From the NCBI RefSeq assembly GCF_900129755.1, contig NZ_FQWT01000002.1:372001-436000 (forward strand): a DNA stretch of 64,000 nucleotides, given 5' to 3'. Position numbers and translations under genes: made by a program. The notes under the pieces are model-generated. The model saw nothing but the letters and a program-made list of their open reading frames with translations, was not told the origin of the DNA and did no database searches. Position 1 is the first letter of the stretch. The number at the start of each line of letters is the position of its first letter. The stretch comes from Chryseobacterium oranimense. Its GTDB lineage: Bacteria > Bacteroidota > Bacteroidia > Flavobacteriales > Weeksellaceae. Of this stretch, positions 34,748 through 41,857 are shown in pieces.

Positions 34748-36295
34748 ATGAATAATAAATTCATCCCAATAATTTCGGTGTTTATGACAATCTCACTGAT
34801 TGTCTTTGTTACGCTCCAATTTTATTGGCTGAAAAGATATTACAATGTTCTGGAACAGGATTTTTCAAGCAAAGTATATACCGCATTAGAAAGCACTGTA
34901 AAAAATGTTTCAGAAATCGAGGTGGAAAAATACATGAATGAAAACAATAAGAATTTCAGAAATAATATTCTTGCCAACAGTAAGCAGCCTTCTCTTACCA
35001 CAATACAGCAGGTAGAGGATTCCGGTACCCAAAGGCAGATCATTTATTCCAAAAATATTATTGAAAAAACACAGCTTCCCATTTCTCAGAGAGGAGATTC
35101 TATAAAATGGACCACTCTTTACAGTGATGAAGCCGCGTACAAAATAAAAAGGGACACCACAAAACCTGAACAGCTTACCGCAGAGATCAATAATGATATT
35201 GAAAACGGAGATTATACCATAAAGGAATTTGCTAAAATTTATGGAAATAATTTACCCATTACAAAAAGGGTTGACGACAAGGTTCTTGATTCAGTGATCA
35301 CCAAGGAACTGAAAATAAGGGGAATTTCAGCAAAATTCGGATATGGAGTTACCGATAAAAACAATAAACTCACCAGTATTGTCAATAAGGCTTATAAAGA
35401 AAAAAAGGATAACAATACGTACTCCTATCCTCTTTTCACCGACACAAAAGACCGGACTTTATACAGTCTGGCTTTGGTATTTCCTAAAAAAGAATACTCC
35501 CTTGCCATGAACAACTGGCCGATGCTTCTGGGAACTTTCCTGTCATTGCTGACCATTCTTGGAATTTACATTATTTCCATCAATTATATGATGAGACAGA
35601 AAAAGCTGGCGGAAGTAAAGACGGATTTTATAAATAATATGTCCCATGAGTTCAAAACCCCACTGGCCACAATTTCTGTAGCTACGGATTCTTTAGCCAA
35701 TGACAAGATTGCGACCAATCCCGATAAGGTAAAATATTACTCGGAACTGATCAAGCAGGAAAATTTAAGGATGAAGAAACAGGTGGAAAACGTCCTGAAT
35801 ATGTCCAAACTCGAAAGAAACGAGGTAGAGCTGTTCTTAAAAGAAACCAATGTACGGGAACTGATTAAGAAAACAACAGAGTCTTTCAACCTTATTGTTC
35901 AGCAGAGAAACGGATCTCTGAGACAGGAATTCAATGCGACCAATTATATTTTTAAAATAGATGAATTTCATATCTCAAATATGCTCGTGAATTTATTGGA
36001 TAATGCCAACAAATATTCACCTGAAGCCCCTGAGATTGATGTAAAAACGAGAAATGAAGGAGACTGGTACGTCATAGAAATTTCCGATAAAGGAATGGGA
36101 ATGGAAACCCAGAACAAAACCAAAATTTTTGAAAAATTCTTCAGGGAAGAAACCGGTAACATTCACAATGTAAAAGGACAGGGACTGGGACTTTCTTATG
36201 TAAAGAAAATTGTAGAGCTTCATAAAGGACAGATCCTCGTAGAATCCCATAAAGACAAAGGAAGTACGTTTACGATCAAGTTACCAATGAGCTAA
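34748..36295 (+). CDS. Sensor histidine kinase, RprX-like
   Basis: A 515-residue kinase. Membrane segments at about 8-27 and 258-280 flank a periplasmic sensing domain of about 230 residues. The H-box FINNMSHEFKTPLATI places the phosphorylated His at residue 300. The HATPase part has the N-box LVNLLDNANKYSP, G1 SDKGMGM and G2 GQGLGLSYVKK. Gene order and size resemble the Bacteroidota RprX/RprY pair. The cognate regulator follows after 155 bases that contain a hairpin-like repeat rather than a terminator. The signal sensed is unknown. Confidence 0.88.
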   Translation: MNNKFIPIISVFMTISLIVFVTLQFYWLKRYYNVLEQDFSSKVYTALESTVKNVSEIEVEKYMNENNKNFRNNILANSKQPSLTTIQQVEDSGTQRQIIYSKNIIEKTQLPISQRGDSIKWTTLYSDEAAYKIKRDTTKPEQLTAEINNDIENGDYTIKEFAKIYGNNLPITKRVDDKVLDSVITKELKIRGISAKFGYGVTDKNNKLTSIVNKAYKEKKDNNTYSYPLFTDTKDRTLYSLALVFPKKEYSLAMNNWPMLLGTFLSLLTILGIYIISINYMMRQKKLAEVKTDFINNMSHEFKTPLATISVATDSLANDKIATNPDKVKYYSELIKQENLRMKKQVENVLNMSKLERNEVELFLKETNVRELIKKTTESFNLIVQQRNGSLRQEFNATNYIFKIDEFHISNMLVNLLDNANKYSPEAPEIDVKTRNEGDWYVIEISDKGMGMETQNKTKIFEKFFREETGNIHNVKGQGLGLSYVKKIVELHKGQILVESHKDKGSTFTIKLPMS

Positions 36296-36298
36296 AAT

Positions 36299-36364
36299 AT
36301 AAATGATAAGTGATGAATGATAAAAATTACCGTAAGGAATCAATCATCCATCATCATTTATCAA
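36299..36364. repeat. Imperfect inverted repeat between kinase and regulator genes
   Basis: ATAAATGATAAGTGATGAAT and, on the opposite strand, GATAAATGATGATGGATGAT are related inverted arms separated by about 18 bases. It may be a small dispersed repeat or an RNA hairpin that tunes expression between the kinase and the response regulator. The match is imperfect. Confidence 0.35.
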
Positions 36365-36450
36365 TAATAAAATAGAAACCAAATAACAAAATATAGGAAG
36401 ATAGAGTGAGAACGTTCATTCTTAATTATTAATTTATAATTATTAAAATC

Positions 36451-37137
36451 ATGAGCAACAGAATATTATTAGTAGAAGATGATCAGAGTTTCGGGGCTGT
36501 GCTGAAGGATTATTTAACAATCAACAACTTTGAGGTAACCCTTGCAACTGATGGAGAGCAGGGCTTGAAAGAATTTACAGAAAATGAATTTGATATCTGT
36601 ATTTTTGATGTAATGATGCCTAAAAAAGATGGGTTTTCATTAGCTGAGGACGTAAAAAAAATCGATAAAAATACCCCTATCATATTCCTTACGGCTAGAA
36701 ATATGAGAGAAGACATCCTTAAAGGATACCAACTGGGGGCAGATGACTATATCACAAAACCGTTTGATACGGAACTTCTTTTATACAAGATCAAAGCTAT
36801 CCTGCAGAGAAGCTCTACCCTGGAAAATGAAGAGCAGGAGCAGTTCAAGATCAGCAATATTTTCTTCGACTCTATGCTGAGACAGCTGAAAGTAGGCGAT
36901 AAAGAATACAAGCTTTCTCCAAAAGAAAATGAACTGCTGAAACTTCTTTGTATCCACAGAAACGATTTCATGCCGAGAGATCTTGCATTGAGAAAAATCT
37001 GGAAAAAAGAAAATTATTTTACCGCAAGAAGTATGGACGTATATATTGCCAAACTTCGTAAACTCTTAAAAGATGACGAAGGATTGGAGATCATCAACGT
37101 TCATGGTGAAGGATTCAGGCTTTTGGTTAAAAATTAA
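36451..37137 (+). CDS. OmpR-family response regulator, RprY-like
   Basis: A 228-residue two-domain regulator. The receiver (1-120) has the acidic pocket EDD, phospho-acceptor Asp53 in IFDVMMP, the switch Thr in LTARN and Lys in YITKPFD. The C-terminal winged helix (about 130-228) includes LSPKENELLKLLC and the recognition part ARSMDVYIAKLRKLL. It is the partner of the upstream kinase. The next gene downstream begins 79 bases later and encodes a lipoprotein of the metal module, so control of that module is possible. Confidence 0.93.
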   Translation: MSNRILLVEDDQSFGAVLKDYLTINNFEVTLATDGEQGLKEFTENEFDICIFDVMMPKKDGFSLAEDVKKIDKNTPIIFLTARNMREDILKGYQLGADDYITKPFDTELLLYKIKAILQRSSTLENEEQEQFKISNIFFDSMLRQLKVGDKEYKLSPKENELLKLLCIHRNDFMPRDLALRKIWKKENYFTARSMDVYIAKLRKLLKDDEGLEIINVHGEGFRLLVKN

Positions 37138-37160
37138 GCCTAAATACCAATTATAAATAT

Positions 37161-37198
37161 AAAATTAGCAAAACAATTAAAAATGTTTTGCTAATTTT
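37161..37198. terminator. Perfect inverted repeat after the response regulator (terminator, possibly with promoter overlap)
   Basis: AAAATTAGCAAAACA and TGTTTTGCTAATTTT form a perfect 15-bp inverted repeat around an 8-base loop. It ends in a T-rich stretch, so it fits a terminator. The right arm contains TAATTTTG (37192-37199), a match to the -7 consensus 18 bases before the next gene's ATG. The same sequence may therefore stop one transcript and start another, or act as an operator. Confidence 0.55.
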
Positions 37199-37216
37199 GT
37201 TTCATACCGATTGGAT

Positions 37217-37843
37217 ATGAAAAATACATTTTTGGGCGTTATTGCCGTTTCAATATTAGCTGTTTCATGCAAAAAGGACGAAAGACCCACTTATATAAAA
37301 GAAGAAGCAGGTATTCAGCAGCCTAGTATGGCTATTAATTCAACTTCCAAAACTGCATTGATGGATCAGGCAGGTTTACAGTCCAATTCAAATCCGGTTT
37401 CTGCCACAGTAGTTCCGGGAATTAAAAATCCTCCTCACGGGCAGCCAGGCCACAGATGCGATATCCCCGTAGGGCAGCCGCTTAATGTAAATCCGGCGAC
37501 TATCCAGACAACACCCGGCCAAAACCCTAACAATTCCATTAAAATAGATGCCAATTCCATGTCAGCAGGTAAAGTGGCAACCGATAATAATGCAAAACCT
37601 GTTAAGACAGCTCCCGGAATGAATCCTCCACACGGACAGCCGGGCCACAGATGTGATATTCCTGTAGGCCAGCCACTGAACAGTAAACCCGCACCGGCAC
37701 CACAGCCTGTTCAGAGTGCCGCACAGAACGTTCCCGGCCCGGTAACAGCACCGGCACCAACAGGTGAAAAACCTAAATTTAATCCGGCACATGGAGAGCC
37801 ATGGCACAATTGTGCTTTAAAAGTTGGTGATCCTTTGTCTTAA
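37217..37843 (+). CDS. Lipoprotein with three HGxPxHxC repeats
   Basis: The frame opens at 37211. The ATG at 37217 starts a lipoprotein signal (MKNTFLGVIAVSILAVSCKK, lipid Cys at 18). The 208-residue protein is low complexity, rich in Pro, Asn and Ala. It has three spaced motifs: NPPHGQPGHRCDIPVGQPLN (about 37426-37485), the same again (about 37620-37682) and NPAHGEPWHNCALKVGDPLS near the C-terminus. Each motif carries two His and one Cys, which looks like a metal or haem ligand set on flexible linkers. I recall similar motifs in other Flavobacteriia lipoproteins, but no function. It precedes Cys-rich and HMA-containing genes, so metal handling is inferred. Confidence 0.6.
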   Translation: MKNTFLGVIAVSILAVSCKKDERPTYIKEEAGIQQPSMAINSTSKTALMDQAGLQSNSNPVSATVVPGIKNPPHGQPGHRCDIPVGQPLNVNPATIQTTPGQNPNNSIKIDANSMSAGKVATDNNAKPVKTAPGMNPPHGQPGHRCDIPVGQPLNSKPAPAPQPVQSAAQNVPGPVTAPAPTGEKPKFNPAHGEPWHNCALKVGDPLS

Positions 37844-37862
37844 TTTTTGTATTTTTGCAGAG

Positions 37863-38222
37863 ATGAAGCTGTTTCACTTATTTGCAGTTATTTTTTTTCT
37901 GGGAATTTTTTTGGTTCCCAAGGATAGCTTCTACTCTCAATCTATGCAGGATACCTGCTGCAAAGCAGAGACCGGAAAAAGCGACTGTTGCAAAAATCAC
38001 ACTTCAAAAGACAGCAAAGACCACACAACAAAATCATCATGTAATGATGACTGCTGTTCAACATGTGTCGCATGCTATACTTATATAGAAACACCGTTTT
38101 CAAAGAATTTACACTTTGAACTGTCTTATTACAAGGCTAATAAGAATCCACAGTTCCACTATTCACCGCCCCATTTATCAGACCGTTTAAAAGAGATCTG
38201 GCAGCCACCGAAAATAGGTTAA
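37863..38222 (+). CDS. Small Cys-rich exported protein
   Basis: A 119-residue protein starting at the ATG at 37863 (MKLFHLFAVIFFLGIFLVP). The 13 residues upstream in the open frame add no signal feature. After the signal there are nine cysteines arranged CC, CC, C, CC, C and C, with Lys/His/Ser between (SCNDDCCSTCVAC). The end reads EIWQPPKIG, which resembles small DUF6660-like proteins from memory. Metal binding is plausible. A TATTTTTG box (37850-37857) ends 5 bases before the ATG, which hints at a leaderless or very short-leader transcript. The HMA TonB receptor gene follows after 68 bases. Confidence 0.5.
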   Translation: MKLFHLFAVIFFLGIFLVPKDSFYSQSMQDTCCKAETGKSDCCKNHTSKDSKDHTTKSSCNDDCCSTCVACYTYIETPFSKNLHFELSYYKANKNPQFHYSPPHLSDRLKEIWQPPKIG

Positions 38223-38290
38223 TTATCAAACAGTGAGTTCGTTAAACAATTTTACGGACCGTTTTTAATTAATCTAAATTTTTAAACAAA

Positions 38291-40975
38291 ATGAAATTAT
38301 ATATTTCCAGGTTTATACTTGGTCTAATGATCCTTTCTGTACACTTTATATCTGCTCAAAACCTTTCAAAAAGTCAGTTTAAAGTCAAAGGAAATTGCGA
38401 TATGTGCAAATCCAGAATAGAAACAGCAGCTAAAAAAGCAGGTGCTAAAAATGCTTCGTATTCTATTGATCTTCAAACTTTAACATTGGAAACCGATGGC
38501 AGAATTTCTACAGACGAAATTTTAAAAAAAGTTGCCGATGCCGGCCATGATAATGAAAAATTCAAGTCCTCCGATGAAACTTATAAAAGTCTGCCGGGAT
38601 GCTGCCACTATGAAAGAGACCTCCAGCCTTCTGCTGCAGAAGCTCACCAGCATCATTCTAAAAAAGAAAATGAGTTTTATGTAAAAGGAAACTGTGCTTC
38701 ATGTAAAGCGAGAATAGAAAAAACCGCAAAAGAAGCCGGTGCAGATTCCGCAGAATGGAGTGCGGAAACACAAACCGTAACCTTAAATTTTGACCCATCA
38801 AAAACCTCTTCGGATAAAATTTTAAAAGCAATTGCCGATGCAGGTCATGACAATGAAAAATACAAAGCTTCCGACGCAGTTTACAAAGGTCTTCCAGCAT
38901 GTTGCCTGTACGACAGAGATATTCCGTTCGGAGAAGCCAATCCAAATGTTCATCATGAAGATGGCCCAAAACACAATGATCATAAAGAACAAGATGCGGC
39001 CCTTAATGAAACTCATGAACAGCACGAGAAAAGTATTGAGGGAGTAACAGTTACCGGTTCAAAAGCAGCGACTGCATTGAGCAAAAAGGAAGCAGGCCTT
39101 GTCTTTAATATTGATAAAAAGGAATTACTAAAAGCAGCGTGCTGCAACCTGTCTGAAAGCTTTGAAACCAATGCAACCGTAGATGTTTCTTTCAGTAATG
39201 CCGTTACTGGTACCAAACAGCTTAAAATGCTCGGTCTTGACCAAAAATATACCAGTTTAACCAAGGAGCTTCTTCCTGAAATCAGGGGTCTTGCTTCGGC
39301 TTACGGGCTGAATTTCATCCCCGGAAGATGGATCGAGAGTATCCAGCTGACAAAAGGCGGGAGTACGGTAACCAACGGCTATGAAAGCATCACGGGACAG
39401 ATCAATACAGAACTTCTGAAAAATGCCAAGGAGCCTGAAACTTCATTAAATATCTTCGCTGATTTCAACGGAAGAGCGGAAGCCAATATTACCAGCGTTT
39501 CCCCTATTAACGAGAAATGGTCGCAAACCTTCTTACTGCATGGAAACGGAACTTTCGGAGATACAGACATGAATCATGATATTTTCCTGGACAGACCCAA
39601 AGGAACCCAGATTAATGCTGCTTATCTCCTTAATTATAATGATCTTGAAAAATCGGGGTTCGGATCGCATTTCGGAATTAATTTTATCCGGGACGAAAGA
39701 ACAGCCGGACAGGTTGGTTTTGATAAAAAGCTGCCTCAGAATGAACAGGGCGCATACGGTGTGGGTATTGATATTTCAAGATTCCAGGTCTGGAATAAAA
39801 CAGGCTATGTCTTCAAAGGAAAGCCCTACCAGAGCCTGGGATGGATGAATCAGTATGTATACCATCAGCAGGACAGCTTTTTCGGACTTAGAAATTATGC
39901 CGGAAAGCAGCATACCTATTATTCAAATCTAATCTTTGAAAGCATTATCGGGAATACGAATCATAAGTACAAGGCCGGGGCCAGCTTTTTATATGACGGA
40001 TACGAGGAAACGTATTTAACAGACGATATGAAGAGAAACGAAATCGTTCCGGGAATTTTTGCCGAATATACATTGACAGGATTAAAATATACTTTGGTAG
40101 CCGGAGCCAGGGCAGATTTTCATAATCTGGCAGGAACCCAGTTTACCCCAAGACTTAATTTTAAATATGATTTCACGCCTCAGACTATTTTAAGGCTTTC
40201 CGCAGGAAGGGGATTCAGAACGGCCAATATTTTTGCTGAAAACCAACAGTATTTTGCATCGAACAGAAGCATTCAGATCTTGCCGAATGGCGGGAATATT
40301 TATGGATTGAAGCCGGAAATTGCATGGAACTACGGGGCCAGTTTGCAACAGGAATTCAAGCTTTTTGGAAGAAAATCCTCGGTTGTTGCTGATTTTTTCA
40401 GAACGGATTTTCAGGATCAGGTGCTTGTTGATCTCGACCGTTCTCCACAACAGCTTACCTTTTATAATTTAGAAGGAAAATCTTTTGCCAATTCTTTCCA
40501 GACTCAGTGGGATTTCACACCTTTCAAAAATTTTGATGTAAGACTGGCTTATAAATATTATGATGTTCAGGCAGATTATCTGGATGGTAGAAGAGAAGTT
40601 CCGTTCATGGCGAAACACAGAGGCTTTGTGAACCTTGCCTATGCAACAAATAAAAATAACAAAGGAGGATTCTGGAGCTTTGACACCACGCTGAATTGGG
40701 TGGGAAAACAAAGACTTCCGGATACTTCAAGCAATCCGGCAGAATTTCAGCTTCCTGCGTACTCTGATTCTTATGCTGTACTGAATGCCCAAATATCAAG
40801 GAATTTCAATAAAAAGATCAGAGCCTATGCGGGAGGTGAAAACCTTACGTCTTATTATCAGAAAAATGCTATTATAGATTTCAGGAATCCTTTTGGAAAT
40901 TATTTTGACGGAGGGATGGTGTACGCACCTATCATGAAAGCTAATTTTTATGTGGGACTGGATGTAACTTTCTAA
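38291..40975 (+). CDS. TonB-dependent receptor with two N-terminal HMA metal-binding domains
   Basis: An 894-residue outer membrane receptor. After a signal peptide (1-22) come two tandem heavy-metal-associated domains: KGNCDMCKSRIE (Cys36, Cys39) and KGNCASCKARIE (Cys135, Cys138), each followed by GHDNEK and an LPxCC motif (104-105 and 204-205). A His/Asp-rich linker (about 219-246, HHEDGPKHNDHKE) leads to the plug with AACCNLSESFETN (Cys284-285), then the barrel, ending FYVGLDVTF. The HMA fold binds Cu(I) or similar soft metals, so copper uptake or sensing is the best guess. It is the last gene of the module with the HGxPxHxC lipoprotein and the Cys-rich protein. Confidence 0.85.
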   Translation: MKLYISRFILGLMILSVHFISAQNLSKSQFKVKGNCDMCKSRIETAAKKAGAKNASYSIDLQTLTLETDGRISTDEILKKVADAGHDNEKFKSSDETYKSLPGCCHYERDLQPSAAEAHQHHSKKENEFYVKGNCASCKARIEKTAKEAGADSAEWSAETQTVTLNFDPSKTSSDKILKAIADAGHDNEKYKASDAVYKGLPACCLYDRDIPFGEANPNVHHEDGPKHNDHKEQDAALNETHEQHEKSIEGVTVTGSKAATALSKKEAGLVFNIDKKELLKAACCNLSESFETNATVDVSFSNAVTGTKQLKMLGLDQKYTSLTKELLPEIRGLASAYGLNFIPGRWIESIQLTKGGSTVTNGYESITGQINTELLKNAKEPETSLNIFADFNGRAEANITSVSPINEKWSQTFLLHGNGTFGDTDMNHDIFLDRPKGTQINAAYLLNYNDLEKSGFGSHFGINFIRDERTAGQVGFDKKLPQNEQGAYGVGIDISRFQVWNKTGYVFKGKPYQSLGWMNQYVYHQQDSFFGLRNYAGKQHTYYSNLIFESIIGNTNHKYKAGASFLYDGYEETYLTDDMKRNEIVPGIFAEYTLTGLKYTLVAGARADFHNLAGTQFTPRLNFKYDFTPQTILRLSAGRGFRTANIFAENQQYFASNRSIQILPNGGNIYGLKPEIAWNYGASLQQEFKLFGRKSSVVADFFRTDFQDQVLVDLDRSPQQLTFYNLEGKSFANSFQTQWDFTPFKNFDVRLAYKYYDVQADYLDGRREVPFMAKHRGFVNLAYATNKNNKGGFWSFDTTLNWVGKQRLPDTSSNPAEFQLPAYSDSYAVLNAQISRNFNKKIRAYAGGENLTSYYQKNAIIDFRNPFGNYFDGGMVYAPIMKANFYVGLDVTF

Positions 40976-41036
40976 GTTTTTAATCAAAAGCTTATGATGG
41001 ATACCGATGATTCCTGTCGATAAACTTCTACAAGCT

Positions 41037-41060
41037 GTCGATAAATATCGACGCTTTTTA
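41037..41060 (+). terminator. Terminator after the HMA TonB receptor
   Basis: GTCGAT-AAAT-ATCGAC is a perfect 6-bp stem followed by GCTTTTTAT. It lies 61 bases after the stop. A direct repeat of CTGTCGATAAA begins just upstream (41014). Confidence 0.5.
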
Positions 41061-41069
41061 TAGGAAATT

Positions 41070-41201
41070 TTATTTTAGAATATTGTTACTTTGTAACTGT
41101 AAAACCAACCCACTAAGAATACTGATCGTAATTCCAAACGGAAGGCTTACAAGAACAAAAATGATGGAATAAAATACAGACGTAGGAATAACCTTAAACA
41201 T
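41070..41201 (-). CDS. Possible 43-residue small membrane protein
   Basis: A minus-strand frame from ATG (41201-41199) to TAA (41072-41070) encodes 43 residues, begins MFKVIPTSVFYSIIFVLVSL and ends LQLQSNNILK. The middle is one long hydrophobic stretch with a Pro-Phe-Gly turn, so it reads as a small membrane protein. No known family was recognised and no clear promoter is visible. It sits in the 336-base gap between the receptor terminator and the terminator of the PUL cupin gene, on the PUL strand. Chance cannot be excluded. Confidence 0.35.
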   Translation of the reverse strand: MFKVIPTSVFYSIIFVLVSLPFGITISILSGLVLQLQSNNILK

Positions 41202-41264
41202 TTGAAAAATTAAAAAAACACAAATATTTAAAAAAGTAAACTTGGTTTATAGGTTATTTTGACA

Positions 41265-41300
41265 CAAAAAAAGACTGTTTTAAAAACAGTCTTTTTTATT
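41265..41300. terminator. Terminator at the distal end of the PUL operon
   Basis: AAAAAGACTGTTTT and AAAACAGTCTTTTT form a near-perfect 14-bp stem with a very short loop. It directly follows (minus strand) the stop at 41312 and closes the whole PUL. Confidence 0.8.
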
Positions 41301-41311
41301 TTTATAGACAT

Positions 41312-41809
41312 CTATCTCCCGAAATCATCCTGTACTCTCACAATATCATCTTCATCCGAAGGATTTGAGGCATCCGTATGCTGCCATATTTCAGCCACTA
41401 TACCCCAGCCGTCTAAACCTATCAGCCTGTGTCTTTCGCCCTGCTGAAGTTTGATCTGATCTTTTGGACGGTATTCTTTCAGCTCGCCTTCTTCATCGGT
41501 ATTACTGGTTTTTATTCCAACAGCACCTTCTACTACCTGCCAGATCTCGGCTCTGCGGTGATGATACTGCCAGCTTAAACGGGCATTCGGGGCAACAACA
41601 AGGATCTTTGGGCTTAGTTTTCCACCTATTTTCAGGCTTTCTACATCAATCCCGTCAAAATACTGATTGGCAAAATCCTGCGCCTGGTTTTCATCGATCA
41701 CGAAAAAACCACCCCATGGTCTCGTATTATCTTTTGATGCAATAGTAAATCCCTGTGATTCAAGCATTTTTTCTACTTTATCGAATATTTCTGTTTTCTC
41801 TGCATTCAT
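41312..41809 (-). CDS. Mannose-6-phosphate isomerase-like cupin
   Basis: A 165-residue protein resembling the type II phosphomannose isomerase cupin domain that is usually fused to GDP-mannose pyrophosphorylase. Motifs: RPWGGFFVIDE, GGKLSPKILVVAPNARLSWQYHHRRAEIWQVVEGAVGI (cupin metal ligands His-His, Glu and a later His in GERHRLIGLDG). The glycan-degrading PUL releases mannose and mannose 1-phosphate, so an isomerase that feeds fructose-6-phosphate fits, although the enzyme could act on another sugar phosphate. It is the last gene of the PUL, 48 bases past GH92-a. Confidence 0.7.
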   Translation of the reverse strand: MNAEKTEIFDKVEKMLESQGFTIASKDNTRPWGGFFVIDENQAQDFANQYFDGIDVESLKIGGKLSPKILVVAPNARLSWQYHHRRAEIWQVVEGAVGIKTSNTDEEGELKEYRPKDQIKLQQGERHRLIGLDGWGIVAEIWQHTDASNPSDEDDIVRVQDDFGR

Positions 41810-41857
41810 AAGCTGTTCCTTTTCTAAATTATTTTTAAAATATAAAGTTTATAGTGA

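Noticed and set aside
38394-38921. Duplication as an assembly artefact in the HMA receptor gene
   Set aside because: The two HMA units differ at many positions while keeping key Cys and His residues, which indicates an old duplication.
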